From positions 1,228,592-1,292,591 of the forward strand of contig NZ_JACHCZ010000001.1 of NCBI RefSeq assembly GCF_014207255.1: a DNA stretch of 64,000 nucleotides. The letters run 5' to 3'. The stretch's first letter is position 1, and every line of letters starts with the position of its first letter. Position numbers and translations under genes: made by a program. Under the pieces are notes generated by a model, which saw only the letters and a program-made list of their open reading frames with translations, did no database searches and had not been told where the DNA came from. Origin of the DNA: Pseudomonas sp. JAI120 (GTDB lineage Bacteria; Pseudomonadota; Gammaproteobacteria; Pseudomonadales; Pseudomonadaceae). Below are positions 29,582 through 37,699 of the stretch, piece after piece.

Positions 29582-30844
29582 GTGAGTCAATTCGCCCGTA
29601 ATTCCTCGTCGTGTATCGGCCTTATCGGTCTCGGCAGCCTGGCCTTCGTCCTGCCCCTCGTCGCCCACGCCGAAGGGTTCGTCGACGACGCCAAGGCCAC
29701 GCTCAACCTGCGCAACGCCTACTTCAACCGCAACTTCACCAACCCGAGCAACCCTCAGGGCAAGGCCGAAGAGTGGACGCAGAGTTTTATTCTCGACGCC
29801 AAGTCCGGCTTCACCCAGGGCACCGTGGGGTTCGGCATTGATGTGCTGGGGCTGTATTCGCAGAAGCTCGATGGCGGCAAAGGCACCGGCGGCACCCAGT
29901 TGCTGCCGATCCACGATGACGGCCGCCCCGCCGATAACTTCGGGCGCTTGGGCGTGGCGCTGAAAACCAGGCTGTCGAAGACCGAATTGAAGGTCGGCGA
30001 GTGGATGCCGGTGCTGCCGATCCTGCGCTCCGACGATGGCCGCTCGCTGCCCCAGACCTTTCGTGGCGGCCAGGTGACGTCCAACGAAATCGCCGGCCTG
30101 ACTCTCTACGGCGGCCAGTTTCGCGGCAACAGCCCGCGCAACGACGCGAGCATGGAAGACATGTTCATGAACGGCAAAGCCGCGTTCACCTCTGATCGCT
30201 TCAACTTTGGCGGCGGCGAATACACCTTCAACGACAAGCGCACCCAGGTCGGCGTGTGGTACGCCGAGTTGACTGATATCTACCAGCAGCAGTACGTCAA
30301 CCTGACCCACAGCCAGCCCGTGGGCGACTGGACCCTGGGTGCCAACCTGGGTTTCTTCAACGGCAAGGAAGACGGCAGCGCCCTGGCCGGCGACCTCGAC
30401 AACAAAACCGTGTTCGCCCTGCTCTCGGCCAAATACGGCGGCAACACCTTTTACGTTGGCTTGCAGAAACTCACCGGCGACAGCGTGTGGATGCGCGTCA
30501 ACGGCACCAGCGGCGGCACCCTGGCCAACGACAGCTACAACTCCAGTTATGACAATGCCAAGGAAAAATCCTGGCAGGTACGGCATGACTTCAACTTCGT
30601 GGTGCTCGGTGTGCCAGGGCTGACCCTGATGAACCGCTATATCAGCGGCAGTAACGTGCACACCGGGGCGATCACCGATGGCAAGGAATGGGGACGCGAA
30701 TCGGAGCTGGCCTACACCGTGCAGAGCGGTGCGTTGAAGAACCTCAACGTGAAATGGCGCAACGCAACCATGCGCCGGGATTTCAGCACCAACGAGTTCG
30801 ACGAAAACCGGATCTTTATCAGCTATCCACTCTCCCTGCTGTAG
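29582..30844 (+). CDS. OprD-family outer-membrane porin
   Basis: 420 residues from a GTG at 29582 with GGGAG eight bases upstream; an in-frame ATG at 29564 would add six residues. Signal peptide ends near FVLPLVAHA. The mature part shows OprD features: start GFVDDAKATLNLRNAYFNRNF, GEWMPVLPILRSDDGRSLPQTFRGGQ, and an aromatic C-terminus (IFISYPLSLL). Forms an 18-strand channel for small carboxylates. The uronate genes downstream and the shared operator pattern suggest uronic or aldaric acids as substrate. Confidence 0.92.
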   Translation: MSQFARNSSSCIGLIGLGSLAFVLPLVAHAEGFVDDAKATLNLRNAYFNRNFTNPSNPQGKAEEWTQSFILDAKSGFTQGTVGFGIDVLGLYSQKLDGGKGTGGTQLLPIHDDGRPADNFGRLGVALKTRLSKTELKVGEWMPVLPILRSDDGRSLPQTFRGGQVTSNEIAGLTLYGGQFRGNSPRNDASMEDMFMNGKAAFTSDRFNFGGGEYTFNDKRTQVGVWYAELTDIYQQQYVNLTHSQPVGDWTLGANLGFFNGKEDGSALAGDLDNKTVFALLSAKYGGNTFYVGLQKLTGDSVWMRVNGTSGGTLANDSYNSSYDNAKEKSWQVRHDFNFVVLGVPGLTLMNRYISGSNVHTGAITDGKEWGRESELAYTVQSGALKNLNVKWRNATMRRDFSTNEFDENRIFISYPLSLL

Positions 30845-30874
30845 AACCTGGTCTCCCAGCCCCAGAAAATCCCC

Positions 30875-30964
30875 TGTGGGAGGGGGCTTGCTCTCGATGG
30901 CGGTGGGTCAGTAACAGATGCATTCACTGGCATGCCCTCATCGAGGGCAAGCCCTCTCCCACAT
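30875..30964. repeat. REP doublet between the porin and udh genes
   Basis: TGTGGGAGGGGGCTTGCTCT followed by CGATGG and, about 40 bases on, TCATCGAGGGCAAGCCCTCT then CCCACA in inverted order. Confidence 0.85.
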
Positions 30965-30992
30965 TTTGCTCCGCACTCTGTCCGCAAGAACG

Positions 30993-31042
30993 TTGACAAC
31001 CTGGGGGATCCCTACCAATACTTCGGCATAGTCATACGACAA
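30993..31042 (+). promoter_or_regulatory. Promoter and candidate operator of the uronate operon
   Basis: TTGACA, 18 bases, AATACT at 30993-31022, followed at 31029-31039 by TAGTCATACGA, which fits T-n-G-T-n3-A-C-n-A. The operator would overlap the transcription start, as expected for repression by a FadR-type GntR protein. No such regulator gene lies in the window. Confidence 0.55.
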
Positions 31043-31067
31043 CCTACAACAAAAATTTGGAATCCCC

Positions 31068-31886
31068 ATGACCAAGACCACCTCCACGCCCTTCAACCGT
31101 CTGCTGCTCACCGGTGCCGCCGGCGGCCTCGGCAAAGTCCTGCGCGAGCGCCTGCGTCCTTACGCCCAGATGCTGCGCCTGTCGGACATCGCCACTATGG
31201 CCCCGGCAGCCGATGCTTCGGAAGAAGTCCAGCCCTGCGACCTCGCCGACAAACAAGCGGTGCACCACCTGGTGGAAGGCGTCGACGCCATCCTGCACTT
31301 CGGCGGTGTATCGGTGGAGCGTCCGTTTGAAGAGATCCTCGGCGCCAATATCAGCGGTACCTTCCATATCTACGAAGCCGCGCGCCGTCATGGGGTCAAG
31401 CGCGTGATCTTCGCCAGTTCCAACCATGTGATCGGTTTCTATAAGCAGACCGAAACCATCGACGCCCACTCTCCACGCCGCCCCGACAGCTACTACGGCC
31501 TGTCCAAGTCCTACGGCGAAGACATGGCGAGTTTCTACTTCGACCGCTACGGCATCGAGACCGTGAGCATCCGTATCGGCTCCTCGTTCCCGGAACCGCA
31601 GAACCGCCGGATGATGCACACCTGGCTGAGCTTCGACGACCTGACCCAACTGCTCGAACGCGCGCTGTATACGCCGAACGTCGGCCACACGGTGGTCTAC
31701 GGCATGTCGGATAACCTCGACACCTGGTGGGACAACCGCTACGCCGCACACCTGGGCTACGCCCCGAAAGACAGCTCCGAAGTCTTCCGCGCCCAGGTCG
31801 AAGCCCAGCCACCGGTGGCCGCCGATGACCCGGCCAAGGTCTATCAGGGTGGCGCGTTCTGCGCCGCCGGGCCATTCGATGACTGA
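31068..31886 (+). CDS. udh: Uronate dehydrogenase
   Basis: 272-residue NAD-dependent extended SDR that oxidises D-galacturonate or D-glucuronate to the aldarolactone. N-terminal dinucleotide motif TGAAGGLG, the substrate region FASSNHVIGFYKQ, and the catalytic YYGLSK (Tyr-x-x-x-Lys). The sequence is close to what I remember of the P. syringae/P. putida enzymes (DAHSPRRPDSYYGLSK). First gene of the rightward uronate operon. Confidence 0.95.
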   Translation: MTKTTSTPFNRLLLTGAAGGLGKVLRERLRPYAQMLRLSDIATMAPAADASEEVQPCDLADKQAVHHLVEGVDAILHFGGVSVERPFEEILGANISGTFHIYEAARRHGVKRVIFASSNHVIGFYKQTETIDAHSPRRPDSYYGLSKSYGEDMASFYFDRYGIETVSIRIGSSFPEPQNRRMMHTWLSFDDLTQLLERALYTPNVGHTVVYGMSDNLDTWWDNRYAAHLGYAPKDSSEVFRAQVEAQPPVAADDPAKVYQGGAFCAAGPFDD

Positions 31887-31916
31887 GTTCACACCCACCC
31901 AAGGGAATGAGTTGCC

Positions 31917-32792
31917 ATGACTGCTGAATTGATCGTCGACGCCCGCAATGCCGTGGGCGAATGCCCGGTGTGGGTGCCCGAGGAAAACGCCCTGTACTGG
32001 GTGGACATCCCCCACGGCGGCCTGCAACGCTGGAGCGCCGCCACCGGCCACGTTGCCGCTTGGAAAGCCCCGCAGATGCTCGCCTGCATCGCCCGCACCA
32101 CCGCGGGCAACTGGGTCGCCGGGATGGAAACCGGTTTCTTCCAACTCACGCCGCACAACGACGGCAGCCTCGACACCACGCCGTTGGCCAGCGTCGAGCA
32201 CCCACGCCCGGACATGCGCCTGAACGACGGCCGCTGTGATCGCCAAGGACGTTTCTGGGCCGGCAGCATGGTGCTGAACATGGGCGCGAATGCCGCCGAA
32301 GGCATCCTCTATCGCTATGCATCGGGTTCAGCACCCCATGCCCAGCTGGACGGTTTTATCACCCTGAACGGCCTGGCCTTCAGCCCCGATGGCCGCACGA
32401 TGTACGCCTCGGATTCGCACCCGCTGGTGCAGCAGATCTGGGCCTTCGACTACGACATCGACACCGGCACGCCGTCCAACCGTCGCGTGTTCGTCGACAT
32501 GCACAACTTCCTCGGCCGCCCCGACGGCGCCGCCGTGGACGCCGATGGCTGCTACTGGATCTGCGCCAACGACGCCCGCCTGATCCACCGTTTTACCCCC
32601 GATGGTCGCCTGGACCGCTCCCTGAGCGTACCGGTGAAAAAACCCACCATGTGCGCCTTCGGCGGCAGCCGCCTGGACACCCTGTTTGTCACCTCGATCC
32701 GTGACGACCAGAGTGAACAGTCAGTGTCCGGCGGCGTGTTCGCCCTAAACCCCGGCGTCCAAGGACTGCCTGAACCGACGTTTACTCTCTAG
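31917..32792 (+). CDS. SMP-30/gluconolactonase-family lactonase (probable aldarolactonase)
   Basis: 291-residue six-bladed beta-propeller hydrolase. Metal ligands of the family are visible: Glu in VGECPVWVPEE, Asn in LNDGRCDRQGRFWAGSM and NGLAFSPDG, and Asp near DGAAVDADGCYW. Follows udh by 30 bases. In this pathway it would open the galactaro- or glucarolactone made by Udh to the aldaric acid. Gluconolactone is a possible alternative substrate. Confidence 0.9.
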   Translation: MTAELIVDARNAVGECPVWVPEENALYWVDIPHGGLQRWSAATGHVAAWKAPQMLACIARTTAGNWVAGMETGFFQLTPHNDGSLDTTPLASVEHPRPDMRLNDGRCDRQGRFWAGSMVLNMGANAAEGILYRYASGSAPHAQLDGFITLNGLAFSPDGRTMYASDSHPLVQQIWAFDYDIDTGTPSNRRVFVDMHNFLGRPDGAAVDADGCYWICANDARLIHRFTPDGRLDRSLSVPVKKPTMCAFGGSRLDTLFVTSIRDDQSEQSVSGGVFALNPGVQGLPEPTFTL

Positions 32793-32842
32793 CTGCATCG
32801 CTGTGCCTTGAATACAACAATAACAACACAGGAGTGACTCCC

Positions 32843-33805
32843 ATGGACTTCAAACGCACCTTGCTCGCCGTCGCAGTCTTTACCCTCAGCAGCGCCGCCC
32901 ACGCGCTGGAAATCAAATTCGCCGACATCCACCCCGCCGGCTACCCCACCGTTGTTGCCGAAGAAAACATGGGCAAGGCCCTGACCAAGGAAAGCAACGG
33001 CGAACTGACCTTCAAATACTTCCCCGGTGGCGTGCTGGGCTCCGAGAAAGAAGTGGTCGAACAGGCCCAGGTCGGCGCCGTGCAGATGACCCGCGTCAGC
33101 CTCGGCATCGTCGGGCCAGTGGTGCCGGACGTGAACGTGTTCAACCTGCCGTTCGTGTTCCGCGACCAGGCGCATATGCGCAAGGTCATCGATGGCGAAA
33201 TCGGCGACGAGATTCTCGCCAAGATCACCGACTCCGAGTTCGGCCTGGTGGCCCTGGCCTGGATGGACGGCGGCACGCGCAACCTCTACACCAAGAAGCC
33301 GGTGCGCAAGATCGAAGACCTCAAGGGCATGAAGATCCGTGTGCAAGGTAACCCGCTGTTCATCGATGCCTTCAACGCGATGGGCGCCAACGGCATTGCC
33401 ATGGACACCGGCGAGATCTTCAGCGCCCTGCAGACCGGAGTGATCGACGGCGCGGAGAACAACCCGCCGACCATGCTCGAACACAACCACTTCCAGAACG
33501 CCAAGTACTACACCCTCACCGAGCACCTGATCCTGCCTGAGCCCATCGTGATGTCGAAAATCACCTGGAACAAGCTCACCCCGGCGCAACAGGTCATGGT
33601 CAAAAACGCCGCCAAGGCCGCCCAGGCCGATGAACGCGCGCTGTGGGATGCCAAGTCCGCCAGCAGTGAGGAAAAACTCAAAAAGGCCGGTGTCGAGTTC
33701 ATCACCGTCGACAAAAAGCCCTTCTATGACGCCACCGCAGCGGTTCGCGCCAAGTACGGCGCGCCTTACGCCGACATCATCGCGCGCATCGACGCCGTTC
33801 AATAA
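32843..33805 (+). CDS. TRAP transporter substrate-binding protein (DctP family)
   Basis: 320 residues from ATG at 32843 with CAGGAG upstream. Signal peptide MDFKRTLLAVAVFTLSSAAHA. The TRAP binding-protein signature is present, including the conserved Arg for the carboxylate in GMKIRVQGNPLFIDAFNAMGAN. Periplasmic receptor for a sugar acid, by context a uronate. Followed by its two membrane subunits. Confidence 0.95.
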   Translation: MDFKRTLLAVAVFTLSSAAHALEIKFADIHPAGYPTVVAEENMGKALTKESNGELTFKYFPGGVLGSEKEVVEQAQVGAVQMTRVSLGIVGPVVPDVNVFNLPFVFRDQAHMRKVIDGEIGDEILAKITDSEFGLVALAWMDGGTRNLYTKKPVRKIEDLKGMKIRVQGNPLFIDAFNAMGANGIAMDTGEIFSALQTGVIDGAENNPPTMLEHNHFQNAKYYTLTEHLILPEPIVMSKITWNKLTPAQQVMVKNAAKAAQADERALWDAKSASSEEKLKKAGVEFITVDKKPFYDATAAVRAKYGAPYADIIARIDAVQ

Positions 33806-33871
33806 CCTCTCCTGCCTCTCGCAAAAGGCCCGGCGCGGTCTGCACCGACGCGCCCGGTTACGGTGAACGCC

Positions 33872-34399
33872 ATGAAGAATCTACTGCTGCGCATCAACGA
33901 CCGCATCTACATGACCTGCATCTGGGTCGCCGGCCTCTCGGTTCTCGGCGTCGCACTGATCATCCCCTGGGGCATCTTCGCCCGCTACATCCTCGGCACC
34001 GGCTCCAGCTGGCCGGAACCCACCGCCATCCTGCTGATGCTGGTGTTCACCTTTATCGGCGCCGCCGCCAGCTACCGCGCCGGTGCACATATGTCGGTGG
34101 CCATGGTCACGGACCGCCTGCCGCCCGCCCAGCGCCGCATCGTCGGCATCCTTTCGCAACTGCTGATGGGCACCATCTGCCTGTTCATGGCCATCTGGGG
34201 CACCAAGCTGTGCCTGTCGACCTGGAACCAGTTCATGAGCGCCATCCCGACCCTGCGCGTGGGCATCACTTATATGCCGATTCCAATTGGCGGGCTGCTG
34301 ACCCTGATCTTCGTGGTGGAAAAACTCCTGCTCGGTGACCAGAGCAACCGGCGCGTGGTGCGCTTCGACCTGGTGGAAGAAAGCGAAGGGGCTGCCTGA
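33872..34399 (+). CDS. TRAP transporter small membrane subunit (DctQ family)
   Basis: 175 residues with four membrane helices (about 14-36, 48-65, 84-105, 124-147). The start at 33872 is preceded by GGTGA; a GTG three codons upstream is possible. Pairs with the large subunit to form the transporter. Confidence 0.9.
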   Translation: MKNLLLRINDRIYMTCIWVAGLSVLGVALIIPWGIFARYILGTGSSWPEPTAILLMLVFTFIGAAASYRAGAHMSVAMVTDRLPPAQRRIVGILSQLLMGTICLFMAIWGTKLCLSTWNQFMSAIPTLRVGITYMPIPIGGLLTLIFVVEKLLLGDQSNRRVVRFDLVEESEGAA

Positions 34400-34400
34400 T

Positions 34401-35681
34401 ATGGACGCATTGATTCTGCTGGGCAGCTTTATCGCCCTGATCCTGATCGGCATGCCGGTGGCCTACGCCCTGGGTTTGTCGGCGCTGATTGGCGCGTGGT
34501 GGATCGACATCCCGTTCCAGGCCCTGATGATTCAGGTCGCAGGCGGGGTGAACAAGTTTTCGCTGATGGCGATTCCGTTCTTCGTGCTGGCGGGGGCGAT
34601 CATGGCCGAGGGCGGCATGTCGCGCCGGCTGGTGGCGTTTGCCGGGGTGCTGGTGGGCTTTGTGCGCGGCGGCCTGTCGCTGGTGAACATCATGGCCTCG
34701 ACGTTTTTCGGCGCCATCTCCGGCTCGTCGGTGGCCGACACCGCCTCGGTCGGCTCGGTGCTGATCCCGGAAATGGAGCGCCGTGGCTACCCACGGGAAT
34801 TTGCCACCGCAGTCACGGTGAGCGGTTCGGTGCAGGCGCTGTTGACCCCGCCCAGCCATAACTCGGTGCTCTACTCCCTGGCGGCGGGCGGCACGGTGTC
34901 CATCGCCTCGCTGTTCATGGCCGGCGTGGTGCCTGGGTTGTTGATGAGCGCGTGCCTGATGGTGCTGTGCCTGATCTTCGCGAAAAAACGCAACTACCCC
35001 AAGGGCGAAGTCATCCCTTTGAAACAGGCCCTGAAAATCTGCGCCGACGCGCTGTGGGGCCTGATGGCCATGGTGATCATCCTCGGCGGCATCCTGTCGG
35101 GCATTTTCACCGCTACCGAGTCCGCTGCGATTGCGGTGCTGTGGGCGTTCTTCGTGACCATGTTCATCTACCGCGACTACAAATGGAGCGAGCTGCCCAA
35201 GCTGATGCACCGTACGGTGCGCACCATTTCCATCGTGATGATCCTGATCGCCTTCGCCGCCAGCTTCGGCTACATCATGACCCTGATGCAGATCCCGGCG
35301 AAGATCACCACCCTGTTCCTGACCCTGTCGGACAACCGCTACGTGATCCTGATGTGCATCAACGCCATGCTGCTGTTGCTCGGCACGGTGATGGACATGG
35401 CGCCGCTGATCCTGATCCTCACGCCGATCCTGCTGCCGGTGGTGCTCGGTATCGGCGTCGACCCGGTGCACTTCGGCATGATCATGCTGGTCAACCTCGG
35501 CATTGGCTTGATTACGCCGCCGGTGGGTGCGGTGCTGTTCGTGGGTGCGGCGGTGGGCAAGGTGAGTATCGAGAAGACCGTGAAGGCGCTGCTGCCGTTC
35601 TACGCGGTGCTGTTCCTGGTGCTGATTGCGGTGACGTACATTCCGGCGCTGTCGCTATGGCTGCCAAGCGTGGTGTTGTGA
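34401..35681 (+). CDS. TRAP transporter large membrane subunit (DctM family)
   Basis: 426 residues, about 12 membrane helices. Typical DctM features: MPVAYALGLSALIGAW near the N-terminus, FFGAISGSSVADTASVGSVLIPEM and a C-terminal GLITPPVGAVLFVG repeat half. Starts one base after the DctQ stop; its TGA overlaps the ATG of the next gene. Uses a sodium gradient to import the ligand of the DctP protein. Confidence 0.95.
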   Translation: MDALILLGSFIALILIGMPVAYALGLSALIGAWWIDIPFQALMIQVAGGVNKFSLMAIPFFVLAGAIMAEGGMSRRLVAFAGVLVGFVRGGLSLVNIMASTFFGAISGSSVADTASVGSVLIPEMERRGYPREFATAVTVSGSVQALLTPPSHNSVLYSLAAGGTVSIASLFMAGVVPGLLMSACLMVLCLIFAKKRNYPKGEVIPLKQALKICADALWGLMAMVIILGGILSGIFTATESAAIAVLWAFFVTMFIYRDYKWSELPKLMHRTVRTISIVMILIAFAASFGYIMTLMQIPAKITTLFLTLSDNRYVILMCINAMLLLLGTVMDMAPLILILTPILLPVVLGIGVDPVHFGMIMLVNLGIGLITPPVGAVLFVGAAVGKVSIEKTVKALLPFYAVLFLVLIAVTYIPALSLWLPSVVL

Positions 35682-36541
35682 TGATGATTGAACTTGAAGA
35701 CAACCTGACCCACCTCACCTTGAATCCGGCCGTGGGCGGCAGCCTCGTCAACTGGTCCGTGCGCGCCACCGGCCAGCCGTTGCTGCGCCATAACGATGAG
35801 CAGGCGATCCATACCGGTTTGCCGGGCAAGCTGGGGTGCTATCCATTGGTGCCCTGGTCCAACCGCATTGCCCACGGCGGTTTCGACAACCCCGACGGTT
35901 GGCTCGCGCTCACGCCCAACAGCCTGACCGATCCTTTGCCGATTCACGGTTCGGCCTGGCAACAGGCGTGGCAGGTGGTCAGCCAGTCGGCGGATGAAGC
36001 AGTGCTGGAAGTACGCTGTGACACGCCGTTTGCCTATCGCGCCGAGCAGCGGATTCGCTTGATCGACGGGGCGTTGAGTATCGAGCTGCGGGTGACGCAC
36101 CTGGCCGAAACAGCGGCGTGGCATGGCGTGGGCTTGCATCCGTACTTTCCGCGCCGGCCGGGTACCCGGTTGCAGGCCAGGGCTGCGCAGGTGTGGATGA
36201 GTGACGCGTCCAAGCTGCCGACCGGGTTGACGCCGGTGCCGGGCGAGTGGGATTTCCAGGTATTGAATACCCTGCCCGAAGGCCTGGTGGACAACGGGTT
36301 TTGCCAGTGGGACGGGTATTGCCGGATCGAACAGCCGGACCTGGGCTATGCGCTGGAATGCCAGGCCAGCGGCGCCGACTACTTTCTGCTGTACTGCCCG
36401 CCGGGGCTGGGGTTCTTTTGCATCGAGCCGGTGAGTCATCCGGTGAATGCTCATCACCTGGCGGGACGGCCGGGCCTGAAACTGCTGGAACACAATCAGT
36501 CGGTCCAACTCAATTTCAACCTGAAATACAGCCCCCTGTAG
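35681..36541 (+). CDS. Aldose 1-epimerase family protein
   Basis: 286 residues, ATG overlapping the DctM stop (TGATG). Galactose mutarotase-like fold: IPWSNRI-type segment (YPLVPWSNRIAHGGF), PIHGSAWQQ, and GVGLHPYFPR with the expected catalytic His; EPVSHPVNAHH near the end. Speeds anomer interconversion, here likely of imported uronates so that Udh can use the beta form. Last gene of the udh operon. Confidence 0.88.
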   Translation: MMIELEDNLTHLTLNPAVGGSLVNWSVRATGQPLLRHNDEQAIHTGLPGKLGCYPLVPWSNRIAHGGFDNPDGWLALTPNSLTDPLPIHGSAWQQAWQVVSQSADEAVLEVRCDTPFAYRAEQRIRLIDGALSIELRVTHLAETAAWHGVGLHPYFPRRPGTRLQARAAQVWMSDASKLPTGLTPVPGEWDFQVLNTLPEGLVDNGFCQWDGYCRIEQPDLGYALECQASGADYFLLYCPPGLGFFCIEPVSHPVNAHHLAGRPGLKLLEHNQSVQLNFNLKYSPL

Positions 36542-36556
36542 GAGCGAGCTTGCTCA
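36538..36556. repeat. Partial REP-like palindrome at the convergent gene ends
   Basis: TGTAGGAGCGAGCTTGCTC: GAGC-GAGCTTGCTC core, overlapping the epimerase stop and meeting the end of the convergent HlyD gene. Confidence 0.5.
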
Positions 36557-37699
36557 AGGTGGAGAGTTTTTGAGGCGCCCAGCCGTATCGATACTCACGA
36601 CAACCGACAACCCCGGCCGCAACCGTTCACTCTCAGCCTGATCCGGGTCCACCGTAATCCTTACCGGCACGCGCTGGGCAATCTTCACAAAGTTGCCCGT
36701 CGCGTTGTCCGCCTGCAACAGGCTGAATTCCGACCCCGTGGCCGGGGAAATATGCTGCACCGTGCCGTGAAACCTGCGGTGGTTCAGCGCATCCACGGTG
36801 AAGGTCACCGGCTGGCCGACCTGCACATTGTCCATCTGGGTTTCCTTCATGTTGGCGATCACCCACAGCTGCTTCGGCACCAGCGCCATCAACTGCGCGC
36901 CGGAGTTGACGTAGGCTCCCAGACGCACGCCAATCTGCCCCAGCTGCCCGTCACGCGGCGCGGTGATGCGGGTGTTGGACAGGTCGATACGCGCCAACTC
37001 CACTGCGGCCTCGGCACTCGCGACCGCCGCTTCCAGGGAGCCGCGATTGACGATCACCGTTTGCAAATCCTGCCGCGCAATTTCCAGGCTCGCCTGGGCC
37101 TGGGCCACGGCAGCGATGGTCTGGGCATTGGCGGCGCGGGTCACGTCCAGCTCGCGCTTGGACACCGAACCGTCGCTGATCAGCTCTTCGTTGCGGCGCA
37201 GGTCGGCGGTGCTTTTGCGCGCCTGGGCCTGGCTGTCCACCAGTGCGGCCTGGCGCAGCTTGATGGTGGCTTCGGCACTGTTGCGTTGCTGCACCACATT
37301 GGCCAGCGAGGCCTTCTGCACCGCCAGTTGCGCCAGCGCCTGGTCGAGGCGCTGCTTGTAGATGCGGTCATCCAGGCGCACCAGCAGGTCGCCGGCCTTG
37401 ACGTACTGGAAGTCCTGCACCGGCACCTCGAACACATAGCCGCTGAGCTGCGGACCGATGATGGTTACCTGGCCACGCACCAGAGCGTTCTCGGTGGTTT
37501 CCACCGCGCTGCTGAACGGCGGCAGTTGCCAGGCATACAGCACGATCAGCACCCCGACGATGGCAATCGCGGCGAAGCCCAGTGACGAGAGGATGCGCAC
37601 GCGCAATGAGCGCGGCTCGGTGACCGTGGCGCCTGGCGGCGTGGTGCCTTCCGGGGTGGCGGCGATGGCGTTGGTGGTCGTGGTGGTCGGTTCGGTCAT
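36554..37699 (-). CDS. HlyD-family secretion adaptor (EmrA-like)
   Basis: 381 residues. Thr-rich cytoplasmic N-terminus, one membrane helix at about 38-56 (LGFAAIAIVGVLIVLYAW), then biotinyl-lipoyl halves (RGQVTIIGPQLSGYVFEVPVQDFQYVKAGDLLVRLD; ARIDLSNTRITAPRDGQLGQIGVRLGAYV) around a coiled coil (about 105-220). Its ATG overlaps the MFS gene end by four bases. It would connect the DHA2 pump to the outer membrane; no channel gene is adjacent. Confidence 0.92.
   Translation of the reverse strand: MTEPTTTTTNAIAATPEGTTPPGATVTEPRSLRVRILSSLGFAAIAIVGVLIVLYAWQLPPFSSAVETTENALVRGQVTIIGPQLSGYVFEVPVQDFQYVKAGDLLVRLDDRIYKQRLDQALAQLAVQKASLANVVQQRNSAEATIKLRQAALVDSQAQARKSTADLRRNEELISDGSVSKRELDVTRAANAQTIAAVAQAQASLEIARQDLQTVIVNRGSLEAAVASAEAAVELARIDLSNTRITAPRDGQLGQIGVRLGAYVNSGAQLMALVPKQLWVIANMKETQMDNVQVGQPVTFTVDALNHRRFHGTVQHISPATGSEFSLLQADNATGNFVKIAQRVPVRITVDPDQAESERLRPGLSVVVSIDTAGRLKNSPP

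Noticed and set aside
34952..35680. 5' extension of the aldose epimerase frame into the DctM gene
   Set aside because: Out-of-frame reading of DctM; the epimerase starts at the ATG overlapping the DctM stop.
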